Shown here piece by piece: positions 35,677 to 45,234 of a DNA stretch of 60,000 nt (position 1 is its first letter; each line of letters begins with the position of its first letter). The notes under the pieces are model-generated. The model had not been told where the DNA came from. It saw only the letters and a list, made by a program, of their open reading frames with translations, and did not search any database. The translations under genes were made by a program, and so were the position numbers. This DNA comes from Mesostigma viride. Its lineage: Eukaryota; Streptophyta; Mesostigmatophyceae; Mesostigmatales; Mesostigmataceae. The stretch covers positions 1,275,107-1,335,106 of the forward strand of contig RPFO01000078.1 of assembly GCA_009746045.1 (NCBI GenBank). The letters run 5' to 3'.

Positions 35677-36135
35677 CTCCGACGCGGACTGGGCCATGCA
35701 ACGACCCGGTGGACCGGAAGTCGATCACGGGGAACGTGGTCACGTTAACCGGGATGCAGCGGTGGAATGGACCAGTCGCAAGCAGTCTACCATCGCCCTG
35801 TCTTAACCTGTGAGGCAGAGTACATGGCAGTGTGCGGCGTCTCGCAGCAGGTGGTCCCTCTCCTCAATATCACCAAGGAGCTGGGAGACCCGGCTCCAGG
35901 GCCGATCCCTGTGCTCTGCGACAACACCGCTGCAGTCGCCCTGACACGAGACCCCGTCCATCCCAGGAGGACGAAGCACATTGATGTCAAGTTTCATTAC
36001 ATCCGTGAGAAGGTCGCTGATGGCACCATCCAGGTGTCTCACCTCCCAGGGGTTGAGATGTTGGCAGACATGCTCACCAAGGCACTACCTGAGCCCCGTT
36101 TTGTGAAACTCAGGGGCAAGATCATGGGTACCTGA
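35677..36135 (+). pseudogene. pol: Ty1/Copia RNase H (3' end of pol), partial
   Basis: Copia-type RNase H: SDADWA at the start, then CEAEYMAVCGVSQQ (the EAEY catalytic box), CDNTAAVALTRDP, RRTKHIDVKFHYIREKV and ADMLTKALPEPRF, ending in a stop at 36133-36135. A frameshift near 35700 and a stop just before CEAEY show that it is dead. The upstream part of pol is absent. The Gypsy-like LTR abuts it directly, perhaps as an insertion into this Copia element. Confidence 0.85.
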
Positions 36136-36264
36136 GATATTGATCAACTTCCTTTTGATGTTCATCCCTGATGACTGTTGCCAGGGACATCATAGTTTCC
36201 AGTCACTTGTTCGAGTGTAGAAAGGATTTCATTTGCAGCATGCATGTGTACCGAGTAAGGGGGG
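36136..36264 (+). other. Copia 3' untranslated stretch and polypurine tract
   Basis: Non-coding sequence ending GAGTAAGGGGGG directly before TGTCAG. The purine run is the likely plus-strand primer of the Copia element. Confidence 0.6.
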
Positions 36265-36772
36265 TGTCAGAAGTATCGATACACCTGCTTAGCAAAAGTT
36301 AATAGTTTGGTCAAAGTATTTACGTTTGTGGCAGGGAGTAGATGATCAGACTAGACTACGAGCCTGAGATTGGACGGACATGACTTCCGTCAAGGAATAA
36401 TTAGTCCTCGTACAAGCTGATTACTACTTTCACATTTTTGTCGTGATTAGGCCATGTGCTGAACAGAACGTACAGTGGCAGTGCCGATTCCTGTTCACTC
36501 ACTTTGCGTGTACCTTTACATCCGGCCGCATACTTTGCGCAAGACCTTGCGCAAAGCTACCTTCGGGAAGCTTCGGAAGAGTCTGTCGATCCGAATGCAT
36601 AAATTGATGGGACCACTCTTCCTGTTGTTACCATCGTATACTCTCACACACGCACTGCTTCCAGCAGCTGGCCCTCGATCTGGCCGAGGGCCTGAGTCCT
36701 ACATTCTCATGTGAAGTGAACTTAATCCTAAAGTATTAAGTTGATTAATAAAGATTGTTTACTTTCTCGACA
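36265..36772 (+). repeat. Copia 3' LTR
   Basis: 508 bp with TGTC...GACA ends directly after a polypurine tract. An AATAAAG motif lies near its end (about 36747), and AT-rich promoter-like GCATAAATTG is near 36597. No second LTR or target-site duplication is visible in the window. Confidence 0.6.
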
Positions 36773-36784
36773 AGATCGCATACA

Positions 36785-36976
36785 TCAATTACCTAGGCCC
36801 AAAATAACTAGTCCGAATCACACAAACTATCATAATTCCATACAAGAGTCCTGACCAAGGGACAACTCCCAAATTAAGCCCCGAAATGAGTCCCAAAGTC
36901 CTACGGACTATGACAACAAGCCAAAATACATAATTTATTCCATTGGTGCGCCCGTTCCAAGGGTTGGGCCCGCAAC
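36785..36976 (-). repeat. Truncated Gypsy LTR fragment, minus strand
   Basis: Its reverse complement starts TGTTGCGGGCCCAACCCTTG and continues ...CAATGGAATAAATT and GACTAGTTATTTTGGGCCTAGG. It matches the first 190 bp of the diverged LTR at 35063, then stops. Confidence 0.75.
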
Positions 36977-37657
36977 ACAAAGGCAGCCTTTTCACCTTTT
37001 ATGGTCGATCTCCCATCATTGCATGTCGCATGATCTCGGCATAGCATCGGTGTAGTGGGGCTGTCCTGGTTGCAGTACGTGGCCAAAGGGCTTTTGTGTA
37101 GTAGATAGTTAGTTAGAGGCCTGATCTCCCTGTATGTCGGCAGGAAACTTGGAACAGTCGCCCAGCCTTGCCCAAAATTATCAGTAGGGTTGAGAAACAG
37201 TCTCAAAAGAAGAGCCTGAATGCCAACAACTGTAGGGAGGACACAGTCTTTCTTCGGGTATCAAAAAGTTTCGTTGGCCATGGAAGTAGTAAACGGGTTA
37301 ATGAATAGTTTTCACGGGTAATCGTCCTCTTGCAATGCATCAACGTTTATCGTTGACGCTATATAGCTCAGCGTGCACCTGGAGATCCCGTACAGATGTA
37401 AGTGTTTCTGAGTGACACTACGGAGCAGAAAAATTCCAAACAATTTGTTAGCATGGGGTGCTAACAGTAGGTTCTTGCACAGGTAGTGCCAGCAAGGTTA
37501 GTGGGCTGAGTGGCACCACACCCTTGCTCGCTGCTCTCTGACCCTTGATGGCATGCTTTTTCTCTTTATCTATTATCCAATAAGAGAAGCTCCTTTCGAA
37601 TGGCAGGCCTAACGAGGCTGGGCTCTCAGCACGCTATTACATCACGCCCTCCCTATT
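36977..37657. other. Unassigned sequence
   Basis: No gene, long ORF or recognisable repeat. It ends at the target site of the minus-strand LINE. Confidence 0.5.
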
Positions 37658-37677
37658 GCGAGAGCACACCTATACAT

Positions 37678-39553
37678 ATATTAAAAATATAATTACTTAC
37701 AGCAGAGTGAAATCACTCAAACCAAAGCAAACGCCCAGCTATAAACCTATATACAGAGCCATGTCAAAGCTCTATACTACGATAAGACCAATGGAAACGC
37801 CTAACGGGAGGAACCTAATAGCCCTGCTGCACCGCAAAATCAGCTCGCGTACGGCGGAGCATGATGTCAGCCATGGCCCGAGTCAGCGCCACCGACAAGC
37901 GCTGACGCCAATATGACGTCCAGGTCCGCGCCGACCATGGGGCCCGCTGGCCCTCCAGGTCCAGCCGGTCCTCCCGGAGCCGGCAACACTCCTTGAAGAA
38001 GGCGGAGGTCAGGGGCCCCATGGCCCCAAACTCCTCCAGGACAAAGGGCACCACACGATGGTGCCCGACGTCGCCGTAGGCCAGGAGCTTGGCCCGCTCC
38101 GCCCGGTCCGCCGTGTAACCTGCCGTGAGGGAGGCCCCAGCCACGTGGCTAAGAGCCAAGGGCCGCGCCACCGAAACGTCAATAAGCAGATGCCGGCCAC
38201 CCCCCTCAAAGTCCAGCACCACGATGTCAGGCCGGTGGTTGGGGGAATAGAAGGCAGCGCCATCCGCATCCTCGGACCGGATGTTCGCGTGGGGGAAAAC
38301 CGACCGAATCATGGCGAGCACCACCGTCAGGAGGACAGTGTGCAAATACAAATACCAATTCTGATTCTGTTGGCCCCCCATGCAGGCAAGGTAGTGAGTC
38401 CCCGTGGGATCCAGCGGCTGCCCACAGCTACCACAAGGCCGCCCGGCCGGAACAAGAGGCTGCGGGGCAAATAGCTGGTGCCGGAGCGCCACCGAGTAGT
38501 GGCTGGGAGCCAAGGCGAATGGGGGGGCCATGGGAAGAGCACGAAGGTACGCCGAGCCCACACTCCGCAAGGAAAGCGAGAACAGCCACGCACGTCCCTG
38601 AGCGTTGAGGTCCGCGAAAAGAGCAATCCAATCAGCCGTGTGCAGAATACCCGCGTAGGTTTTCTGGTGTTTATCGATGACGCGAGCAGGGAATGCGGCG
38701 GGAGATTGAACGGAGGCGACCGAGGGAGTGCCGCGAGGGAGGTGGCGCTGTACCGCCTGAGCGGCACGGACGGGAGAACAGGCCTGCTGGATCTCAGCAT
38801 AGGCCTCCTGGATGGCGGTGACGAAGGGCAAAGGGCTGCTGGGGTCCAGGAGGTCAGGCGCTGCCGTTGCCAAAAGGGGCAGGAGCCGGCAGCTTTCCGC
38901 CCACGACTGAGCGACGGAGCCCAAAAATGCTGCTGGGGCCAGCCGGGCGGCACGAGTCAGACCGCAGCCACCCATCCGTGCAGGCAGGGAGGCAATGCGA
39001 ATAGCATGTGGCGGGAGGTCGGGGCCCGGGACCAGCTGCGCCAAGGCCGACTGGATGCGTTCGTCGTGGCCCTCGGCGGCCAGCCGGACCTGAGCCGGAA
39101 GAGCGCCCCGGAGCCAGTGAACGACGCGAGGGTGAGCGCGAAACCACAGAAGCAGACCCTTGGTCTGCGAATCATGAAGGCGCGCAATCAAGGGCAGTAC
39201 CTCAGTGCGTGCCTCGAGGGCGGCCCGCAGAGCATCGATGACAAACGCGGGGTCGCCAACCGGAACGCCGAGGACATCCAACCCATGGAGGCGCTCGTCC
39301 CGGCCCAAGAGCTGGGGCGGAAAGCCGGAGCAATCACCTTGGGGCGAGTACACCGCGCACTTGGCCAGGGTCAACTGGAGGTTGATGTCGGCCACCGCGG
39401 TCTGCAGTGCCAGCAGAGCCGCGGTGGTGTCCGGCACAGGGCCCAGAAGGTAGATATCATCCAAGTAGGCCTGAATAGCGACCGCCGGGTGGGCAGCATG
39501 GACCGCTTGGAGGCAACCCTGGAGGGGGGCGGCAAAGTACAGGGGTCCCAGGG
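37678..39553 (-). mobile_element. 5'-truncated LINE with restriction-like endonuclease, minus strand
   Basis: 1,876 bp flanked by a perfect 20-bp duplication (GCGAGAGCACACCTATACAT at 37658-37677 and 39554-39573). The 3' end is AT-rich without a poly(A) tail. 5' truncation inside the RT domain and a long target duplication are typical of target-primed reverse transcription. The intact reading frame and perfect duplication point to a recent insertion. Confidence 0.92.
37815..39553 (-). CDS. LINE polyprotein C-terminus: RT palm, zinc knuckle, PD-(D/E)XK-like endonuclease
   Basis: An open frame of about 578 codons, missing its start through truncation. The RT palm is represented by LSPLGPLYFAAPLQG and the YLDD catalytic box (IQAYLDDIYLLGP), followed by the thumb. 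A CCHC-type knuckle (CGSCGQPLDPTGTHYLAC, CX2CX9HX3C) precedes a nuclease-like domain with RPDIVVLDFEGGGRHLLIDV. This is the arrangement of R2/CRE-group restriction-like endonucleases. In that group the nuclease nicks the target and primes reverse transcription. Whether the complete element also has an AP-type endonuclease (as in Dualen-type elements) cannot be seen. Stop at 37815-37817. Confidence 0.88.
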
Positions 39554-39573
39554 GCGAGAGCACACCTATACAT

Positions 39574-40213
39574 GCAGTATCACCCTCCCTATCGTATCAC
39601 ACAAGGCACCAGAATCAGGGCTTATTTTGGTGCTTCGCGGTCCAGTCACGTGACCAGTCGGGTATCACTGATCACTGTCTAGGCATGCGATTTGTAATTG
39701 GTTTATGGTTCATTATTGAGGCGTTGCACATTGCGACGTATGAATTTCGACATTTGGGGGTGTTTTTTGGGGGCTATTGCCATTTTACTGAGCTGTGCGC
39801 AGGTATAAGCATTCCCAAAACGCTGCTGCGGCCGATACAAAAAGTCCTCGAAGACTTTGTCGACGATCTCGCTGAATCGATGCGTAGAGAGGCCACAAGC
39901 TCCGCTGTTGAGTCCACAGGCGCCACCTCTCCTTCAGCATCATCACCCACATGTGACAGCGACACCTTAAATTCGGACCCGTTGACGTCAGAAGCTTCTG
40001 GTTCTGGCGTTACCTGGGCTAAGCTCCACCATGAGATGAAGGCCCAATGGATGGTCGCAATGGTCAATGTCAGAGGGGGATGACATCATGGCGGCCTCCA
40101 TTCGCTCCTATGCCGACAAGTGTCACCAGATGCTGCAAGCGAAGCAACCGCCGCAGCATGCTTCAGCCCCGGCCCCTGGCGTCGCTGTAGCTGGCCGAGG
40201 CTTTCAAAGATGG
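39574..40213 (+). CDS. Unidentified ORF region, possible broken host gene
   Basis: An open frame at 39685-40083 encodes 132 residues. From residue 41 on it looks protein-like (PKTLLRPIQKVLEDFVDDLA, then a Ser/Thr-rich linker and WAKLHHEMKAQWMVAM). A splice-acceptor-like GTGCGCAG lies at about 39803, so the part before it may be intron. Overlapping in another frame, ATG 40088 opens 43 codons (MAASIRSYADKCHQMLQAK...) to a stop at the LINE insertion point. I recognise neither. They could be exons of one gene disrupted by the adjoining LINE. Confidence 0.3.
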
Positions 40214-40224
40214 GCTTGAGCAAT

Positions 40225-41789
40225 TAAATTAAATTAAATTAAATTAAAATCATAGCTCCGTTGGGAGCATATGTAACACATAGCCCTGAGAAAGGGGCAT
40301 CTATGGGTTTGTAATACAATCAGGGCTACAACCTGCAGGTGGAGGATGTACAACTGTCACCTGCTCTGGGTGCACAAGGTGCACCTGCACCGCCATGATG
40401 GTTCATGCCTCCTTAACAAGCACAGGCACCCAGGGGGGGCTTGAGGAGAGGGCCTAGAAGGCCTGCATGACATATGGGGTGGAGGGTATGTGGCTAGGCT
40501 ATAGCTGGTGTACACATGGCATCTCAGCAGAGAGTAACTCCCTGCATAGGCATCGCATGGCTAAATTCTTAATGCATCATCCATGGGAGGTCCCATTGTA
40601 GGCTGGGCGCGGCTAGATACTGAAAGCATCATCCATGGGGGCCATTATGGGCGCACATGCGCGTGGGCCACTTGCAAGGCTATAAGCCTATCTAATCTAC
40701 ACTACTGGTATATTCCCTAGCCTGGAGTGGCAGGAGGGGCCTGCCAGGGCTTGTGGTCAACGTGGATGACCGCCCCCCTCCAGTATACCGGCTTCCCCCC
40801 TGCACGCTGCCGGAGCTGAAGGTAGGTCGGCCATAGCTCGCGTCGCCGCTGTTGCTGGGCCAAGGTCAAGTCGTCGTCCAGCGTGAAGCGAGTCTCCGAG
40901 AGCTTCTTGCGGCATTTAAGGAACGCCAGCTTGTCCGTCATGTACTTAAAGGTGAGGAGCACGGGTGCCGGGCCAGCCTTCCCCGCGCGCGGGGGAGGCG
41001 GACAACCGACATGTCCAGCTCACCAGTGAGTAACATGGGGGCAAGAATGGCGCGCTTAACTGCCTCAAGGAGACTCGTGGAGGTCTCACCTGCCGGCTGG
41101 TCGAAGTGCTTGACGATGACATTGTGGCTGCGCTTGTCGAGCTCGGCCGCCTCGCGAAGGTCGAGGGCTTGTTGCTTGAGTTGTGCCGCGATGGTGGAGG
41201 TGGTGGAGGTGGTGTGATGCTTAAGCAAGTCCGCCCAGGTGGAGGGAACATCACTGGCCGGGCCAGCAGGTGCCGGCTGGGCAGCGATTTCCTGCACCGC
41301 TTGGGCGGTGAGGCCGGCGGTGTCATGCAAGCTCTCAAGGGCGGTGGCGGTGGCTTGAAGGCGTTGGTCGAGGTCGAGGAGCTGGGCTTTGATGTCGGCA
41401 GTGAAGGCGGAAACGGCGGTGGAGGTGGAGGCGGCGGCGGTGGAAATCTGAGGAAGTTCAGCAGTCAGCGTGCCGCCGATTGCTGAAATGTCGGCAGCAA
41501 GGGGGGTCACGTGCTGCTGGAAGGCTTCCGTCAGGATGGAACGGAGTGTGGGGGCGGAGATGGATGGAGCCCAGATCTCGCCGTCGGAGCGCTTGAGAAG
41601 GGAGTTGAGGATGGCGTGCTGGAGTTCGGGGCGCTTGCACCCGGGCAGCAGGGTGAGGTGTCGCCAGAGGCGGCCGTCCGGGAGAAGGAGGCGATTGTTC
41701 TCGTGGAGATGGAGGCACAGGTCGTAAAGCGAAGCGTAGTCCCCGAATAAGATGCATCTCATAGCATCGGTCGGAGACGGGTTGGTCCA
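40225..41789 (-). mobile_element. LINE-derived element with ORF1 only, copy 2
   Basis: Minus strand, (TTTAA)n tail at 40225-40247, preceded by the stem-loop GCTCC-CAAC-GGAGC. A 3' UTR of about 470 bp resembles copy 1, and then ORF1. Flanked by GGCTTGAGCAAT (40213-40224 and 41790-41801). As in copy 1, ORF1 runs straight into the 3' UTR with no polymerase. The 5' end is truncated at about the same point where copy 1 similarity begins (CTGGACCAAC). Confidence 0.78.
40717..41789 (-). CDS. LINE ORF1-like RNA-binding protein, copy 2
   Basis: About 350 residues in two frames: 41789-40970 (FGDYASLYDLCLHLHENNRL, a long Ala/Thr-rich helical region with KAQLLDLDQRLQATATALES, then NVIVKHFDQPAGETSTSLLE) and 40962-40717 (VLLTFKYMTDKLAFLKCRKK, LTLAQQQRRRELWPTYLQLR, GAVIHVDHKPW). 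This matches the coiled coil, RRM and C-terminal domain order of L1-type ORF1p. A single frameshift lies near 40980, where copy 1 keeps the frame (PRARGKAGPAPVLL). The start codon is uncertain because of 5' truncation. By family, an RNA chaperone of ribonucleoprotein particles. Confidence 0.7.
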
Positions 41790-41801
41790 GGCTTGAGCAA
41801 T

Positions 41802-42078
41802 GACACACGGCTTGAGCAATGGCACACGGGCGCCGCGCCCTCCTGTGATTGTGGCCGTGGTGGGGGCCTACCATGTGAAGGGCATCGTGAGCAGTTGGCA
41901 GGAATCATACCCCCAAAACCTCACCGCAAATCAGAGACCAAACGTGGAGCCAGTGCCTCAGGTGATGACGGCCCTGTCGATCACCGAGGAAGGCAGCAGT
42001 CAGGGCCAGCTGTCGTCATTGCATCATGGCTCGGGGCCCTTTGTCCCTGCCATGGAGACCGCGGCCGTGGCGATCTAG
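41802..42078 (+). pseudogene. Possible TraB-like protein fragment
   Basis: The frame contains PPVIVAVVGAYHVKGIVSSW, which resembles the VVAVVG.GH..GI motif of TraB/PrgY-family proteins, followed by unrelated-looking sequence and a stop at 42076-42078. It lies directly on the flank of the LINE at 40225-41789. It may be an exon of the gene interrupted by that insertion, or a leftover fragment. The match is one motif only. Confidence 0.28.
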
Positions 42079-42244
42079 GGTCCCTGGTGGGCCTCAAACG
42101 CACGTCACGCGGAGCGCTCCGACCCAGGAACGTCGCGGCCGCTGGCACACTCCTGAGGCGGGAGGCATGGTCGCAGCGGCATGTGTGTTTGGGGCTGGCT
42201 TGGAGCAGATGGTCGGGAAAATTCTTGCCGCCGCAGCGACGCTG

Positions 42245-42330
42245 GATAACTAAGTTAGTGAGTAGGTAGGTAAGTAAGTGCGTGAACATGCACTGAAGGC
42301 ATGCCACAGAGTACCCGATGAGGTACTTTT
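42245..42330 (-). repeat. Repeat end with GTAA/ACTT-type tail, copy a
   Basis: Plus strand shows AGTTAGTGAGTAGGTAGGTAAGTAAGTG then GCATGCCACAGAGTAC. Read on the minus strand this is a GTACTCTGTGGCATGC block followed by an (ACTT/ACCT)n tail, the same plan as copies b and c but with a weaker stem. Confidence 0.5.
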
Positions 42331-42757
42331 CTACGCGGATACTTCACCCACGAAGGCAAGTGGCGTGACTCACTCGCCCACTTGGAGTCGCAGATAGCAA
42401 CTCCGCGTCATCCGGATTATCCAAGACGACTGTAAGCTCGGCCATGATGTCGGGTGTGGGGGTAGGTTGCATGAGCATAACCCCCGATATAGCCTAGGAG
42501 AATATTAAGGCTTCTCCCGGAGCCTGAGGGGCATACCCAGCCAGGGCTCACCCCCAACCCCCTGGATAACTAGTGGGCGCAGCAAAGACACTGCCCAGCC
42601 AGGGCAACGAGGCTTGGGTCACCCCTGCAGCCCTGCTTTGATTAAACATCTTGGCGGCTCTTGGCAGGGTGACTTGGTGGATTTATCTACAAGTAAGTAA
42701 CATTGCTGCGATTAATTTAAGAGGGCTAATAGAGAAGAACATCGAGTAGCATGTAAG

Positions 42758-42822
42758 TAAGTTAGTGAGTACTTTCGTGTCATGCTCATGGGCATGACAC
42801 GGAGTACTATGCTAGCATGTAG
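42758..42822 (-). repeat. Repeat end with strong hairpin and ACTT tail, copy b
   Basis: A 10-bp perfect stem (CGTGTCATGC / GCATGACACG, loop TCATGG) lies inside an outer AGTACT/AGTACT stem. On the plus strand it is preceded by GTAAGTAAGTTAGTGAGT. Read on the minus strand this is a hairpin followed by an (ACTT)n tail, as at the 3' end of a LINE or SINE. Confidence 0.6.
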
Positions 42823-43984
42823 GGATGGCAGAATGGCATGCAGTTCCACGTCTGCAGAGATTCACGCACCCCTCAGCAACAAGTTGTACTGGGTGTTGAA
42901 CACAACCTGCCACCTTAAACTGCTGTTTTGGTGATTTATTTCAACTGTTTTATGCAAGTTTGACTGACGCCACTTGCCCTTGGTGTTGGCCCGTATGCAT
43001 AGGGGCTATCACGGCAATGGGCATTGTTATATAGATTCTAGACATGCAGCTGCGCTCTCAAGTCCCACACTCTGATATGCTGCTGCATGGATGGAAAGAT
43101 TTTGCAAATACACTATTACACTTTCATCTGCAATTACATGTCAACACGAGCTTACGTCCACAACATGCGTGTAGCATGAACCCTCAGGGCCACGCGGATC
43201 GATCGAGGTTGGTATATGTAGCCTTGCATTACGGCACCACCAGGCATCACCAAACAGGCATGCAATCTATGGGAGAAAATAGCTATAAGGTTGTGGGGTG
43301 TGGTGCTGGCCTCTGGCGGGGCGGGCGCGTATATGCCAGACACGGGCGCTCTAGGTGGGTGGTCGGGGGTCGATGAGCATGTACAGTGAGGGGGGGGGCG
43401 CTGGGGTTTTCCCAGCCAGCAGAGGGGAACTGTCTGCGACGACCACCACATGCCAACCAGCTCAGCATATGCTGGGGAGATCCACTGGATGAGCCCGGGA
43501 TGGGGCCCATGCGCGCAGCTAGGCACCGCCGCCCGGTCATTGGGCATGAGCGCTGGGCCGGGGGATCTACCAGGCATGTGATCGTCCATGCGGCTCAGTG
43601 GTGACTGCATTCCGACCAGAAGCGCTAGGGCGGGTAGCATGGATAGCAAGCCAATGTCAAAGGATTGCACAGAGCCGAAGATTCCTCCAAAAACGTATGT
43701 TTGAATGTGCTTAGATGAGAAATTCATGTTCAGTTAGATAATAGCACACGTACGCAAAGCCATCCATGGGTCTGTCATCACGCTGTCATCATCGCATTGG
43801 TAGAATGCAGGGTAGAAGTCCGCATGTGGAGGTTATTGCCCCTGAGGATAGCCTCTACACTAGCTACCGCCTCATCTGCCATTACAGTAGAGGACAGCTC
43901 AGATGAGGATTACATCCCCCTCTAGTGACTATATGGTTGGGGCAAGATGCAGACGATATATTTGTAACTTTCGTGTTATTTTTC

Positions 43985-44050
43985 TAATGAGATTAGCATA
44001 GTACTCCGTGGCATGCCCATGCACAGGACACGCAAGTACTTACTTATCAC
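43985..44050 (+). repeat. Repeat end with hairpin and ACTT tail, copy c
   Basis: AGTACTCCGTGGCATGCCCATG...GGACACGCAAGTACTTACTTA, the same block as copy b in the opposite orientation. The outer GTACT/AGTAC pairing is kept, while the inner stem has diverged. Confidence 0.55.
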
Positions 44051-44761
44051 GCAGTCATTGGGGCACGTGCCCACAAGCTAGAGCCAGTCCAGGATTTCAC
44101 TAGATAATACGTCATTACAGGATCATAAACTATTTGGACCACGTACTGCTACTAGCTGAGTAAAGAACTTTGGTCAAATAACTGGCCAGGGGCCACACAA
44201 CACATTGGCCTTGGCACATTACGCCTGAGCTCTAAATTTCACTATGCTGGGACGTAGCAGCCTCGATCAGAAGCTACCATTCAACCAGCTAGAGCTCTAT
44301 TGCAGCCCTTAGGGCGTGAACACATCCCCAGTCGGACTGTACCTATCCATATCCACATCCTCAGCAGATTCGCTGTCCGCCTCCTTGGCACGCAAGTCCC
44401 TGCAGATGTAGTGACAGGTTCCATACAAACATTCAAAGGGGCGAAGCACAAGTACAGCCAGTGTGCATCAACATGGGCGTGGAGGGCCATTAGGATTCGA
44501 CATGCTCGAGATGTGTATCAGTCAATCACTCTACTACAGAAGAAGACTCTCAGTGCAGTGACTCACAATTCATGGATGTCAACATCACATGCCGCGAGCT
44601 GACATCAACTACGCAAACACCCTTAATGTACGCTCGCACGTGTTTCGGCTGGCTCGCACGCGTACGCTTGCAGATGTAATTCAGCCAGCATCAACTTTGA
44701 ACCTCCAAGTATTATCACAAGCACATGCCTGTTGGATCACCACTGATTTGTTTGCTCGCAA

Positions 44762-45042
44762 GGGCCAGCCGCTCATCATGTGTACAGGACAAGGAACCAA
44801 GTAAGATCATCCAACAGGATCATGTCTTAATTGACTCCTAGAGAAGGGCCAGCCGCTCATCATGTGTACAGGACAAGGAACCAAGTAAGATCATCCAACA
44901 GGATCATTGTATTAATTGACTCCTAGAGAAGGGCCAGCCGCTCATCATGTGTACAGGACAAGGAACCAAGTAAGATCATCCAACAGGATCATTGTATTAA
45001 TTGACTCCTAGAGAAGGGCCAGCCGCTCATCGTGTGTACAGG
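44762..45042. repeat. 85-bp tandem repeat, about 3.3 copies
   Basis: Units start with GGGCCAGCCGCTCATC at 44762, 44846, 44931 and 45016 (spacing 84-85 bp). The last is partial. They are nearly identical. The block ends two bases from the stop codon of the helicase gene, so it lies in that gene's 3' UTR or just beyond. Confidence 0.92.
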
Positions 45043-45043
45043 C

Positions 45044-45234
45044 TCAGCTGCTACTACCACGCTTCACGTTCGTGTCATTGCCTTTTGAGTCGCAAGCATG
45101 ATTTATCTGGCAATGATGCACGTACCCGCCGATCTGCGCACTGCACTCGGGGCAGATCGCATGCTCCATCGCATCGTCGCCATCGCCGAAGAAGAAAGTG
45201 TGGCCGTTGGGGCACGTGAACCAATGACGCCCGG
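45044..45234 (-). other. Last exon: second RZ-type zinc finger and C-terminus
   Basis: Encodes [34 protein letters not shown] and a polar tail ending at the stop 45044-45046. The RZ consensus places a Cys where this finger has Gly (GDGDDAM instead of GDCGGAM), so one zinc ligand appears lost. Confidence 0.85.

Larger units (their letters stand above)
42079..44761. other. Intergenic sequence with stem-loop repeats
   Basis: No gene I can support. Open frames such as 43152-43727 (minus) have no recognisable features. It contains three copies of a repeat end with a stem-loop and an (ACTT)n-like tail, listed separately, at about 42245-42330, 42758-42822 and 43985-44050. Confidence 0.5.

Noticed and set aside
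43152-43727. 191-codon minus-strand ORF
   Set aside because: No recognisable motif, overlapping open frames on both strands, and no splice or context support.
44762-45042. 85-bp repeats as a CRISPR array
   Set aside because: The repeat units are contiguous with no unique spacers, and the genome is eukaryotic. It is an ordinary tandem repeat.
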